In this document: positions 1 to 11,952 of the stretch, piece by piece
Position numbering within the stretch: the first letter of the stretch is position 1
Layout of the letters: every line of letters begins with the position of its first letter
From: Linepithema humile
Lineage: Eukaryota; Arthropoda; Insecta; Hymenoptera; Formicidae
Length of the DNA: 64,000 nucleotides
Reading direction: 5' to 3'
NCBI RefSeq assembly: GCF_040581485.1
Contig: NC_090128.1
Span: 34,688,931-34,752,930 of the forward strand
Made by a program: the position numbers and the translations under genes
The notes under the pieces: generated by a model
What the model was told of the DNA's origin: nothing
What the model saw: the letters and a program-made list of their open reading frames with translations, nothing else
Database searches by the model: none

Positions 1-1900
1 GTAATTAGTGCTTCCTACACGATTCCATCGTGCGCGGTTGCGCATTGAGTTTATGCCACTTAAGGTTTACTTCGTCTAATTTAATACAAAAAGTAACGCC
101 AGACAGGAACATTTTATGTATACGACGATGCAATGCAATCGTTGCATCAGAATGTGTCGACCGGAAACAAAATGCGTACGGACGTACACAATTATTTACA
201 TTTTCACAGAATATTATTTTCGGTATTATCTCCATCTCTGACAATAATTAAGCGCCGATTAAAATCTATCCGCGAGAGCAGTTGTATAAAACCACCATGC
301 TCGAACAACGATCGAGAAATCTTCAGATAGCTACGAGAACGGTGCGGCTAATTACGATTAAACGCAGTAACAATTAAACCATAACGCGTTCTCGTCCGCT
401 TCGCGGCGCAAGATGACGATCCCGGCTTTCGATGTAGCAATGAACGCAACGAACGGCGCGAGGAAGCGAGATGTGAAAAGGGCGGTGTATACGGCTTCAC
501 ACAGCGGCGGCGGGAGGCGGTAGGGAGAACTAGAAGGAGCGCGCCATGATAATAACAGCGATTATCGCTGTATTCGGGAAATTACTGGTAAGCGGCAGGC
601 CCGGTACATAATTGAACGCCGGCCAGATACTACTCCTCGTGCATTCGCTCGCTTCTCTCGCTCGCTCGTTCGCTCGTTCGCTCGCGGACACGAAACGCGT
701 GTGCGTGCATAACGCGCGAGGAAGGCAACACAGACCGCGTTTTCGCATGCACCGATGTGTATCGGCGATGTGCGCGTGCGATACGCACGGATATCGTACA
801 CACGTACACACACCAACGGCACTCGCTCGCACATTGCGCGTGCGGCGCCGCGCCGCACTTACACTTCCATACGGAAACACGGCTATCTATCCGGCGGAGG
901 TTTATACGCGTGTTGCCGCTGTAAACTCGCGCCCGGGTACCGGCAACGTAATCGTACGAGATCCCATTGCATGAATATAATTTGCATACAAGTTGGTTAT
1001 ATGGCGGGGGCCGGCATCAGCTGCCTCGCCCGTATAAACGATTATATGGACCCAACAGATGTAGGCGGACCCGCGACCCCGCGCAGTCCGCGATTGGCGT
1101 TGTACCCTTTTACGCCCTCCTATCCCCGCTCCCGCCACCCTCCTGCGCCTTGCGTACGCTTGCGTTATCACAAAATGCCCTGCTAATGGCAAGGGCATAT
1201 AATTTATGGCTACCTGCAAATGCCCCGAGTGCCCCTTGTGCGAATTGCCGCGCGCGATCGGCCCGCCGGCGCTTAACTCCGCGGCATCGCACTTAATTTT
1301 TCAAACGGATGTGCAATCGTCGCACTTAATTCTCACATCCGACAAGAAGCGTTATCGAAGTTGCGAATGATAATATAAAGTGTAAAGTACGGTGGAGAAG
1401 TTTTTCGATATCAAGGTACGCGATTTTTACTTTTTCCAGAAAGATATGAAAATTTTTAATATATATGACGGACTGTACAATTTGCATTACTATCACTAGA
1501 ATGCGAGCGAAACTGCTAAATTAAAAATGATCGAAACACATGTCGGATTATCGGTTTTAGTCTGAGAATTTGTCGGTGTATATACATCGAAATGTCCAGG
1601 AGCTTATTGTTAGTGCACTCGCAGGATGGCCGAAAGGAGGAAACGACCGGTTCGAGTGCAGTTCGACGTGGAAAAGAAACATCCGCGCGATGCATTCTCG
1701 ACGGTTGCATCCTCGGGAGCAGAGTGCAGAAGTGGATCGCTAGCACGGTGCATCATTAAGCCGGAGTGGTCGTGTCGCGCTATCGACTTGGTCCTTTTTT
1801 CACTCTCCCCCCTCGTCCCCCCTTTGATTCGTCTCTTCTACCAGGATGCCTCTCGGAAACCTCTTTTTCGTGCGGCGCGGCATCCCACATCGGACCCGGA
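1..1900. other. Non-coding mixed region, CpG-rich centre
   Basis: No convincing gene. Positions 400-1300 are CpG-rich and contain a (CTCG)-like run near 646-685. A 12-base direct repeat ending in CGCACTTAATT occurs near 1286 and again near 1320. Two perfect POU octamers lie at 980-987 and 1480-1487. An open frame near 1626-1907 begins just after a TCGCAG and reads MAERRKRPVRVQFDVEK, but it runs into pyrimidine-rich low-complexity sequence and is not recognised. A purine-rich acceptor-like site near 1438 is followed by only 19 open codons. Confidence 0.5.
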
Positions 1901-4900
1901 CACCTAATCTAATGGGTGAGACACAACGGATAGAGGTGTGGGTATTTTAGGAGAAAATACCGCGGCCAGGCCGATTGTCACTTGAGAGAGAAGGCGGGAG
2001 AGAGCGAGACGGGAACTGTCGGCGAGCGAGAGGAAAAGGAAGAGAGTCGAGTTCGTAACACAGAAACGAGAGAGCAAGGTAGAAAGATCCTTTGAAGCAG
2101 CCGCCACCACTTGTTGGTCGATCAACGGCTCGCTTTAAATCCGATCGCGTCACCTCACCCCCTTCCTCACCTACCTCAGCTTCTTCAGCATCGGCAGGAT
2201 AGGCGCCCCTTTTAGAGGTGGACTGCGTTCCCGTGCACGCCTCACCAACCACGCCGCGGACGTTACAGATTTTCGTTTACATTTATAAGTCCGAGAGGGA
2301 TGGAGAAAGAGGGAGAAAGAGGGAGAGAGAGAGAAAGAGTGAGCAGCCGGCGTGCCAATAAATTCTACGGCATTCGCCGGGAGAGAGCCTTTAGCGCCAC
2401 CGTATATTGTTGCGTGTGAAGGGTGGTGGCGGGCTCGTTGACGACCTTCAAAGCGGACGAAACCGCCGGCCGTGTGGACGTCATCGGAACATACCTTCGA
2501 TAGGCGGTGTACGCCTCGTTTTATTGGCGGTCGATCCTTTTTTCCGTTTATGCAATATCTCGCCCGCAGAAATATTAACTTAGGCGCCGCTTCTTTGGTT
2601 CGCGATATCGGCGCTACGCGTAGGGCGTGTCACTATGCATTTTCATCGATTCCCCAACGCATCGTCACGCAAATGTATTCGACCGTAAAGTCTGCTCGTA
2701 AAATTTGCGGTGATTTATTACTATTTGCATATACAAAAACGGCATAAATTATCTATGATAAATTGATATCGAAAATCATAGAACCGTCGGTTCTCTATAA
2801 ATCAAACGACTAAACGAGCGACGTTAAATTAGCTTACAAATTATGAAAGAGTCTTTAACGCGCGAGTACACCGTCCGGGAGTTTACCGAGTACATCGAAA
2901 ATCCATCTTGCCTGCTCCTTGAATTAACACGCGGCACGCGGAGGAGAGCAAATCGTCGAGCTTCACTTGGTCTGTAAGGTGTTCCTCTCGTGGAAACGAA
3001 CGATTTTAGACCGGCGCATTGATCGACGGCGGGAGGAAGGGGGGTAAGTAGTCGGCGCGAATGGCGCAAAGTAATATAAAGTCTGGGAGCCGCGGTCATA
3101 TCGCGCTCGTAAACCAGAAGGCTCTCTTTCTCCCGTTTCCGCCTGCAGTTGTAAGAGCGTTCCCTCTCGTATTCGTCGAGCGTGGAGTCTTCGTGGTATG
3201 AAGCAATTTACATGAGGGTCGACGCGCGCGTGCTCCACCCTCGCGCTGTAGCAAGCATCCGGGATCGTCTGACACACACGTAGGTCTTGTCGTACGGTTC
3301 GCGCGACGAAGGAAGAGCCGGCGCGATTGGAAAATACGGTGTTACAAATATCCTGAATTTAGTGGCGCGGCTCCGTAATGTGCGATCGAATCCGCAACGA
3401 GAGAGAGAAAAAAAAAATAATCTATAGTTACAACTGAAGAATTGCTTATACGTATTTATCAGATTCATTAATATGCAAATTCTTGTTCATTAAAGATTCT
3501 TGTACATGTACTGGCTTACCGGTTAGATTGTATTTGATTAATTTAGGAGTATAGGAATAAAACTACGTCTATTAAGTACAGATAAAGGACTGATCGCGTG
3601 AGTCGCTTATTTCCTTTTTTATCATCTATCAGCGACGTCCACAGATTCTAGTTCGATGACCTACTTGTAAATGCGTGTATAGCGTGTTTTCGGGTCTTTA
3701 AAGAGCCGCAGTGAATGTCACTCCAATGTTCACTAAGGTATATTGAAGACTTTCCGACTGACACAAGGTCGGAGTAAGTATAAATAGGTTCTCGTATATT
3801 TAAAACTTCTTTATATTTTTTTAATTGAGTTGGAATTAAAAAGTCTTTTCTATCTTTGCTTTCTCCTCAATATCGTCGATTTATTTATAATTCATATGAA
3901 ACGCGGCTGTTGCCACCGACTCCAACATTATCTTCGGCACGGAAGCCGTTTCGTAAGGGCCTACCTATCTATACGTGGCGTGTACTCGATAATGCCCGAA
4001 CAAAGTGCTGTCGCCGATGAGTAGATTACACGAATATTCGAAAAGTGCCAGGACAGAGAAAGCGCAGGGTGGGGCGGTGAACGGCGGGTTAAGAGGGAAG
4101 GGAGGGCTGCGTGAGATCGGTAAAGGGTGAGGGAAGTCGGCCATGTTGAAAGGGTGGGATGGAGGCGAGAGGTGGCTAGGAGAGAAGGCGCCGCACGGTC
4201 GCGTCTTCGACCGCACCGAAGAGAGAGGCCGCGAAAGCGATCTCGCTATGCGGCCACGACGCGGTTGTCGAGAGTGAACACCATCTTGTTAACAGCCGAG
4301 TTCTTTTCCCATCGGCGTCGGCTCCGATAGGCCTGCGGGACCACGGTGGGCGTTCTTCCTCGTCTTCCTATTTTATCCGCTCGTACATGCTCCGCCTCGA
4401 GCGATGCTCTCTCGGCTCTCCGTGCACGTGATCGCCGCGAGTATATGCCGTGTGCATCGGGACATCGGTTCCCCTTATATGCCTCTGCGATGAATCTACA
4501 GGTAGGTGAGGAGGTCCGACTACTCCCGCGGCCTCTCATCCTCAATTATTTAACGTAGGCGAGCCAGTTGTTGATAACATTTAACGTGTAATATTTTAAT
4601 ATACAGATTTGACGATATAATTAATATTCTTTGTCGATCAGATTTTAATTTTACGTCACTTTCGATATTCCCTTTGGCATATTCCCTCACATCGTGTAAC
4701 GTCCGGCTAAAGCTATATGTATTCCAGAACTTTAAGACTTGTGCTTCCGCACATTAAAAAAACGTCATTTCGCGCGACAGCGGGCAGATTGTCTCTCATA
4801 TTAAATCTCATCATTTCCATAAAAAAACATCTGTTTCGATACGTTAAAGCGTGTCAATTGAATTCTTATCAACGTTCTGCCTCGTTGCCGCTCTTAAAAG

Positions 4901-5063
4901 ACAGGTGCACACGCGGCTCAACCTGATAAAACATTAGCGGCCACCTGCATCTCCATCGAGCGAGCCGCTACTCGCGCAAACACGACTTGAGAGGTGGATA
5001 GCAGGCGGCGACAAAACCGGGGAATAAGAGAAGATACACATCCATTACCATCAGCATGCAAAT
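980..5063. promoter_or_regulatory. Cluster of five perfect POU octamer sites
   Basis: The eight-base POU octamer occurs perfectly five times in 4.1 kb: ATTTGCAT at 980-987, 1480-1487 and 2723-2730, and ATGCAAAT at 3473-3480 and 5056-5063. About 0.2 copies would be expected here by chance. POU-domain factors bind this sequence. Whether any copy is bound here is inference. The copies are hundreds of bases apart, so this would be a dispersed regulatory region rather than a compact enhancer. Confidence 0.35.
2299..2345. repeat. Imperfect GA-rich simple repeat
   Basis: Purine tract made of GGGAGAAAGA units passing into (GA)n. It is an ordinary insect-type microsatellite with no coding implication. 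Confidence 0.85.
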
Positions 5064-5158
5064 TAGATCGGGGATTACCGCAAATCCTTTCGTAACAATC
5101 CGCCGCACCGCGAGCAGGGGATCTGCGGATCGCCTCGCTCTCTCCGAAAGCAATGGTC
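4918..5158 (-). CDS. Candidate terminal exon, unrecognised product
   Basis: On the minus strand a very strong acceptor (long C/T tract from about 5192, ending TTTTTCTCAG) is followed by a frame that stays open for 79 codons after one phase base and ends in TGA at 4918-4920. The peptide begins TIAFGESEAIRRSPARGAAD and ends QVVFARVAARSMEMQVAANV plus three residues. It shows no domain I recognise, no clear membrane segment and no repeat. A second frame is open for 61 codons. The acceptor is the main support; the polypyrimidine tract is also simple-sequence DNA, so chance is a real alternative. Confidence 0.15.
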
Positions 5159-5660
5159 CTGAGAAAAAGGGAAAGGGAGAAAGGGAAAATCCTGCGGGCA
5201 GGACGCGAAGGGTGGCCGGAGGCGCGCGAAGGCGGGCGAAGGGACGCCATTCTGTACAAACTCTTAACTCGCAACTTAATTAACGCCTGCCATCGCGATG
5301 GTGTATGAACGCTCTCGTCTACATCAGTCCAGATATCCGCGCTCTCATTTTACTAGAAAATTATGTAAAATGTATAATTACCGTACTTTCAGCGATATCA
5401 TATTACAGAGAAGAATTTAAAGAAAGATAAAATATAATTAGATTGAACAACTTGAGATACTAGACCGTTATCGCACTTCCGCTCGGGCGGCGCCGCTTTC
5501 AATCTTTTCCTCTCTCTTTCACGATTTCGTTGAGCTATCGACGCCACCTTCCTCCCCACTCGGAATCTCTGAGATAAAGCCCCCACTGTTCCCTCCAAAT
5601 ATAGAGCTCTATCGTTGATCGGCGATACCGCGGAACCTGCGTCGTAAATTTCAATTTCAG

Positions 5661-6073
5661 AGCTATTAGGTGAAACAAGAGCGGGCATTGAGCGGTCGGC
5701 CCGTAATGCGCGCACTCGTATCTCATTTGACGTGAATCGACCCGGTCGAGCCGCGACCCCGCGGGGACTTAATGGACGCCTTTCGGAATTAATAAAACCG
5801 GAAGAAGAGATCCACGGAGAGAAGAGCGTTCATTCATTCGGCGTCTCATCGTCTAACTCATACATGCTTCATTCAACAGTCGCGACAAGCCTCTGCGTTC
5901 CGTCCCCCCCTCCCTCTTTCACTTCTGTCCGCTCGTCTCTTCACCTTCAAAGTCACTCTCTCGTTATCGCGGAACTTTATGGTTATTGTTCCCGTGTCGA
6001 CATACACGCTCGTCGAACAGCGACAGCAGTTGGCGCGGAACTCGCAAGTATCCGGGGAACTCGCTCGCTTTAA
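5661..6073 (+). CDS. Candidate exon after TTTCAATTTCAG, unrecognised
   Basis: An acceptor-like AATTTCAATTTCAG ends at 5660. After two phase bases the frame stays open for about 136 codons to a TAA at 6071-6073. It includes NGRLSELIKPEEEIHGEKSV in the first half and is serine-rich later. There is no recognisable domain, and no polyadenylation signal of the AATAAA type lies close behind the stop. A frame this long is expected by chance several times in a window of this size, so the call rests mainly on the acceptor. Confidence 0.12.
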
Positions 6074-7640
6074 TAGGCTCTCGCTCAGCTACATCAGCTA
6101 AGGGCGAAAGAAGAGAACCAGTTGTCGGAATCGCGTGCATCATCATCGTGTCTCGAGACGGTATGCAAAGCTGAATATTAAGAGATAAAGCGAAGTACTG
6201 TGGTTGGATCGTGTCGCGTATAGTCGCGGCCTACGGCTAATAATATACAACAGTATGCAAGCGCTTCGTTAATAACATTCGGGTTATAAATGAATGAATT
6301 GATTTTACATTAGCAAGATATCCAGTCGCATTCATCGATGTAAATGCTTTCCAACTTGCTGCACACGATTCCGCGAAGGAACGAGCGTGATATTAGCAAC
6401 GGTAGCCACGAGCATGACTAGGACTGATCCAAGTAATACGATTTCCTCGGCGCGCCGCCATAAAATGGAAGTGCGTTGAGTAATCTGGCACTCGATTGCA
6501 CATTAATGTCACGTCGGAATGATTTACGCGGCAGATACGCGTTCAATGTATTCAATTGCGCGCATGAGAGTGGCGCGCAAAAGCAGGCCCGTCAGGGAGA
6601 AACGCCGCGTTATCGCAGGTAAGACGGGAAGCAAAAGTGGACGCATAGAGATAACGAGCGAGAGGGCATCCTACCGCGGCGCGATGCGAGCGCGAATCTC
6701 GCGAGGTATAGAGAATGGAGGATTGAAGATCGAGAAGAATTCCTGACAAATAGTGTAATTAGCGGCGGGCAGCCGATACGGCGTTTCTGCGCTCGTAATA
6801 GATAAGCGCACCGCGAATTATGTTACTGCGTGCGTATTTAATGTCGCGTGGAGGCCGCCGCAATGGTTATGTCCCGCGATAACTTGATGGCGAAACCTGA
6901 AGATCCCCTCGCATTCGCGCGCGGTCGGATACGAAAATTAAATAAAGCGAAACACGGTGGAATCGCGTGTATCATCGCGGCCGAGATGCGAAGTAATGGA
7001 TCCGGGGAGATAACACATCCAAGGGAGTGCCGGGATATTCGTCCCTTGTACGCATGATTTACTTTATGATTCCATCGCGGAACAGAGACGTTACGTGGAA
7101 GGTAAACTTCCTTCGGGATGATAATGTACGTATAAAGGAATCCAGCGAATGCTTCGCGAAGTATAAAATTCCGGTAAACGATGCGATTATGCGATCGTGG
7201 CTGCGTTCTAAACAAAGTTAATACAGATAATTTTACGATGTCAAGTATATATTCGGCACGATAATGTACCGAGTTGCGTTGTGTTTCTCAATGTCACCGT
7301 GACGTTAAGTGTATTCCACGATCATTGTGTTCTATTTCCCGCAAACATACGAAGAGCGGGAAACGGCTAATGATTACGTAGGATCTGGGGTAGAAGAGGG
7401 TGCCGGATGGTAGAAAGGGTGTTGGAAGTAAAAGTGGCGAGTGCTGCGGACATTGGACGGAATCCAAGCGGTTCCGCAGGGGCTATAAAGCACGAGAAAA
7501 GTCCTTGAGGTGTATCCATTAAGCTGCGGGCAAACAAACCCAAAGAGCATCAACGACCGCCACTTCGGCCGTAATATATTACGACGTGACTAACGCACGC
7601 TAAATCGTGGTCGCTTAAGCCGCGTCTATGCGCGCTTGTC
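6074..7640. other. Region without a recognised gene
   Basis: Mixed-composition sequence. The best splice-like site is a donor GCAG|GTAAGA with the exon side ending at 6618; a short ATG-led frame (6519 onward) reaches it. Several AT-rich patches occur. There is no tandem repeat of note and no RNA gene. Confidence 0.5.
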
Positions 7641-9590
7641 ACATTGTATTTTATAAATAAACAGAGGGAATTTATTTTATATACAGGCTGATAGAGGTGT
7701 CACATCTTACTGTAGACGTCGTAAAATTCCCGATGCACGCGCAGGATGTTATTAAATCATATAAGCTGAAGATTTCTTGATTTTCGTTATCGATTGTACA
7801 CTGTTGCGATAAGAGTGTACATATTAGGAGACGCGTTTAGAATAATATGATAATATACTGAACTATATAGACTGAACTTGTAGCAAACGACGGAAAAAGT
7901 TTATAAGTCAATACAGAGATTTCCTTTCATTTCCTTCTTCATTCGCAAATTTAACTTTAATAGCGTAAAGCTTCAAATATTTGGATCCGAATATTAGAAA
8001 TCAAGAATAAATCTAAATTTTTAATGCGTTAGCAACAGTTTACGTAATCAGGGAGGAAAGAATATTTCCGCTAGATACTCGTTAGAAACGTTGCATAAAT
8101 TAATTTGTAAGAAAACTTTATTCAATGTATATCATTTCCGCTACACTGTCTAATTATACAGTCTTGATCGATTATATTGCGTAACATACTGAATGTCAAT
8201 TTGAACTACATTGTTTCTAAATGTCACAAGGTGTCACAAGGTTTTTAGCAAGTCAGATTCAGCAGTGACAGGAAGAGGTGCCATGATAGTTTTATGAATA
8301 CCGCAACAATGTTTGTCTAAAAGGATTTATCGAACAATATAAACATTGTTAAACAGATATCGTTTAAAAAAATTTTTTTTTAAATATAAACTTTTACAAC
8401 AATTTAAACAAATAAAAACTTTTCTATCATATTTTTCATATGCTACTTTTACATATAAATATTATAAACTATAAAATATTATGAAGAGATAAACAACATA
8501 ATGATACAATTCTTAAATATGAACCAATAATAACAGTGATAATTTATTTTATAAATGAGAAATATATTTTTTTTATTAATTGTAATACAAAAAGTAAGTA
8601 TGACTTACGAAGTGTGACTTCTGTCTTCGGTCAACGAAGTCAAACAGGCATTACGAAGCATGCATAATTAGTATTTCAAGAGAGATCTTCTTTTAATTCA
8701 TTTCAATTTGCTTGAAGTAAATCAAGTAAGCATTTGAAAAAAATGTGTTAGGAAGATATTTTTCATATTTTTGAAATTAAAAGAGAGAAAGAAAATCAGA
8801 AAATCATTCATGTATCCTAAGATTTTCGCGGAAAATTTATGTGTATAGCCAATTGTCGATAATCGTCCCCCGATTGCCGATAACGGAATATACACTCGCT
8901 CCAGCCACATTCTCGTAAATTACACACCAGTTATGAGATTGCGTATATGTGTATTTCCGCATTTCCGATGAATCATCTGCAATTATCAAATACAATCACG
9001 CAACATACGTGCACGTATGTGATGAAAATTCACGAGCGTGACTGAGCGTTAAAACGATACCGGATATCTCTTTCGATTAAGTCACGATTTACGGCGGTGC
9101 GTTGCGATGTGAAGTTCATCGATGCATTTCTCATATATTTTGTTCACATTGATAACCTTTGTGGAAACAACTACGAAACAAATCATCGCTATTTATCGTC
9201 GAAATTTAATTACAACTGCAGTTAAAACAACATGTTATTCAATTAAATTATTATAAATGAGGATTACTTAAGCTTTTTTTGCAAGATGATATGTAATATC
9301 GGTCGTAGAGCACATTAGTGCTCATAGAATGCGGTCGTAAGCATCATAATTTTTATAATTTGTTTTTTTTTTATTTTGCATCGATTCCTATAAACAATAG
9401 AGAATCATTCGCGAGTACTACATCAGTATCTCAGTTAAAGGGTTAAACTGAATACCCTTTAGCCGAGCGTCATTAAGTCTCGTCGACAGTGTTAAGCCGG
9501 CATGTGTCAAGCAATTCAGGTACAGCTACACGCGTGTTCACGTAGCACATTAGGTGCACACTTACATATACAATCGCCCGATGCATAAAC
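7641..9590. other. AT-rich non-coding stretch
   Basis: Strongly AT-rich with short A and T runs and no open frame above about 60 codons. It holds a perfect tandem pair TGTCACAAGG at 8222-8241 and a two-way splice-donor-like palindrome at 8594-8608. The motif TTACGAAG recurs at 8605 and 8651. Nothing here resembles a gene. Confidence 0.6.
8222..8241. repeat. Perfect 10-bp tandem duplication
   Basis: TGTCACAAGG occurs twice with no spacer. It is short and probably a slippage product. Confidence 0.9.
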
Positions 9591-9765
9591 ACCTAGAAAG
9601 CGTATACGTTGCGTATATGTGTTGGTATATATGTATGTGTATGCTCATGCTTGCGGAGCGAACGAGCGGAGCATATGTAGGTAGTGTACTCATGCGCGAG
9701 CATGTATAACGCAGCGGTCCATGCTAAAAAAGAAAGACGGGCAGAGTCAAGTGACAGACGGGACG

Positions 9766-9768
<3 letters not shown>

Positions 9769-9799
<31 letters not shown>
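9769..9799. repeat. (GA)n microsatellite
   Basis: An uninterrupted GA tract of about 31 bases, followed by degenerate GCGAGA sequence. It encodes Arg/Glu alternation in a forward open frame and is better read as a non-coding microsatellite. Confidence 0.95.
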
Positions 9800-9803
<4 letters not shown>

Positions 9804-10819
9804 AGAGACGCGAGTTCGAGTCGAAATAAGTGAGAAGGGGACACAAGTTCTTCTACCCGAGATGCGCTCGCCCTCCTCGAGGTTCTGGTTTTCGCGTCTG
9901 GTTAGTGTCGTTGTGGCCTCTCCGCGGTCAACTTATCGGTGTTTATGTTAAACCGGCGCGTTTAACAGCCGCGACGGTTTATCTCGCCGATAAATAACCG
10001 GGGTGAGAGACCACGAGCCGGAGACGCTCATGTCCTCCTTCTAGAGTGATAGGCTGCTTCTCTCGAGTCATTATTGTTCGCGAGCGATCCCGAAAGATCG
10101 TGTTATTAGAGCCTTCTCTTTATCTAAACGTCTTATACGGTCCAGAACATAATACCGATTCTATTCCCTCGATGTTATCCTCTTTCGATCCGTTATCGTC
10201 AATAAATTTCTCTATTATTTTCAAAGGTTCTTAAAAAGAATCCTGTTATAAATTGCGACGATTGTAAATACCCTTTGTCTTGTCTTTCTTTGAACGCGAA
10301 TTTCTAAATACGTATAATTTATGAAAAGTACATGCATTGTTGAATAGCGGCGCGACGTGAATAATATCGTAAGATCGTCTAGAAATAAAACGTCAATAAT
10401 CCTGGTAAGCCGCGGCGAACGCGGTTTTATCCTCCTGCCCCCTCCCTCCCTCCGCGCCTCCTACCCTCCTCCCTGCCCCTCAAGAGAGACAGAAAAAGGA
10501 TGGCGGGATAAACCTTAGAAGCGGTGTGCGCGCACGTATTAGTATATGCATACATGCATACTAATAGAGCAAGTATTTTGAGACGCGTCGCAAGAAGTGC
10601 GCGGAGCTATTCGTTTGACGGCGAAACATAAATTCGGGACGTAGCGCGATTTTCTCGCCTTGTCACCTTTGTCATTTGTTGCTTATAAATACCAACGGAC
10701 CGTAGGTTTATTCCCGGTTTTCGCGACGCTTTCCGTAGCGAGCTTTCTTTCGTGCCAATGTCCCCGAATAGATTCATAAATAGATGGACGAGCTAATGTC
10801 CTCCGTTCTTTTTCTGTAG
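9800..10819. other. Non-coding stretch with imperfect palindrome
   Basis: Mixed-composition sequence with a C/T-rich block at 10436-10482 and a donor-like CCTG|GTAAGC near 10402. A dyad lies at 10538-10565. I see no gene. Confidence 0.5.
10538..10565. repeat. Imperfect inverted repeat around TATGCATA
   Basis: ATTAGTATATGCAT faces ATGCATACTAAT. The arms are complementary over 12 bases, with a two-base insertion in the left arm. It could be a dimeric factor-binding site or a short cruciform. Confidence 0.8.
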
Positions 10820-10961
10820 AAGTCTCGCGAGCGCGGAGTCCGCGTGTCTATGCCATCCGGTCGAACGCTTTAAATCCGGTCGCTTAATTCAATTAGCACG
10901 TTTGCTAAATTTTAAATGCGACGTAAAATTATCAACTAATCTAACGTCGCCGATAAAATAA
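10820..10961 (+). CDS. Weak candidate exon, unrecognised
   Basis: A good acceptor (CCGTTCTTTTTCTGTAG, ending at 10819) is followed in one frame by 46 open codons, starting SLASAESACLCHPVERFKSG and ending at TAA 10959-10961. No domain is visible. The sequence soon becomes AT-rich and intron-like, so this may be only a decoy acceptor. Confidence 0.1.
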
Positions 10962-11860
10962 TTCAGTCCTCGCGTCGCGAATACAGCGTAAAAGCACAAT
11001 CTTACTTATTCTGCGAATAGATCAGAAATTATTATTTCATTACGACACCGATTCGAAATATATTTGTGAGAGAGTTCTTGTCGAGACGAGAGACGCCGTG
11101 ACACTTACATACTCGAAACTCACTGTAACAGGTAAAAAATGTCTGGCAACTCTTTGAGTAACTTTGTTCGGATGAAAGAACGTATTCCCTCTCGGAGGGA
11201 AATATTGGTAAAACACAGAAGTGAGTGTCCGTCGAGAGACGGACAAAAGAAGGTATGCGAGTTTCTCTTACGATATACGATTTCTTTTCGTGAAAGAAAA
11301 CGTCGTTCCTCGTCTTATCGCGCGGTTACCCGAGAACATGCGAGCACGCGAGTGTGCCGCCCCGACCGCGCACCTCCTCGTGAAAACTACGAAGGGAGTG
11401 TGAGGACCTACGAGCGCTGACAGACGCTGAACATGCGCTCACGAGTGTCGCCGCTTTTTGTCACTTTTACGGCCCCCGAGTCCCGAAAATATGGCCATTA
11501 AGCACCGCCAAGAGAAACACGCTCGTCTCGAAGACCCGTAAACACGACACGATCGAGAGGGCCTGGTCAGAGAGGGACCACAGAGTCATATTATACGGCT
11601 CTCATAATCCGTCGTCGGCACGCTCTTCCGTTCACGAGTGCGTTTCTTCGCGTTTCTTCGAGGATCCTCAGCGAAGCGAGAGAACAGCCGGGCTGTTTGT
11701 TTATTTTAAACGATCGGATTCGGAGCAAATCCCGAGCGCGTGTCGCCTGAACACATCGCGCTACTTGTCATCGCGTAATCAAGTAAAATTTTAGCACGAT
11801 TTAGAATGATCGATTTTGTACTTTGATTTTTCTTTTATTTTTTTTTTTCGAAGCTTTCAG

Positions 11861-11952
11861 CTTTGACAGCAAGTCATTATCCGAAAAACTTGCGGAGCAT
11901 GTGTATTTTCGTGGGTGGCCCTGGTCAACACAAACGATATTCTAGAAAATAG
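11861..11952 (+). other. Decoy-like acceptor with two short open frames
   Basis: A T-rich tract ending AAGCTTTCAG at 11860 precedes two overlapping short open frames of 27 and 29 codons. One contains FVGGPGQHK, which superficially resembles a nucleotide-binding loop but lacks the GK[ST] that makes such a loop functional. I treat it as non-coding. Confidence 0.3.

Noticed and set aside
1640..1665. GGTTCGA motif resembling a tRNA internal promoter B box
   Set aside because: The following CC is missing and no cloverleaf or A box can be found upstream. Other GGTTCGA copies (for example near 49622) fail the same test.
11863..11952. FVGGPG resembling an adenylate-kinase-type nucleotide-binding loop
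   Set aside because: The diagnostic GK[ST] following GGPG is absent, the frame is only 29 codons, and no downstream kinase sequence is present.
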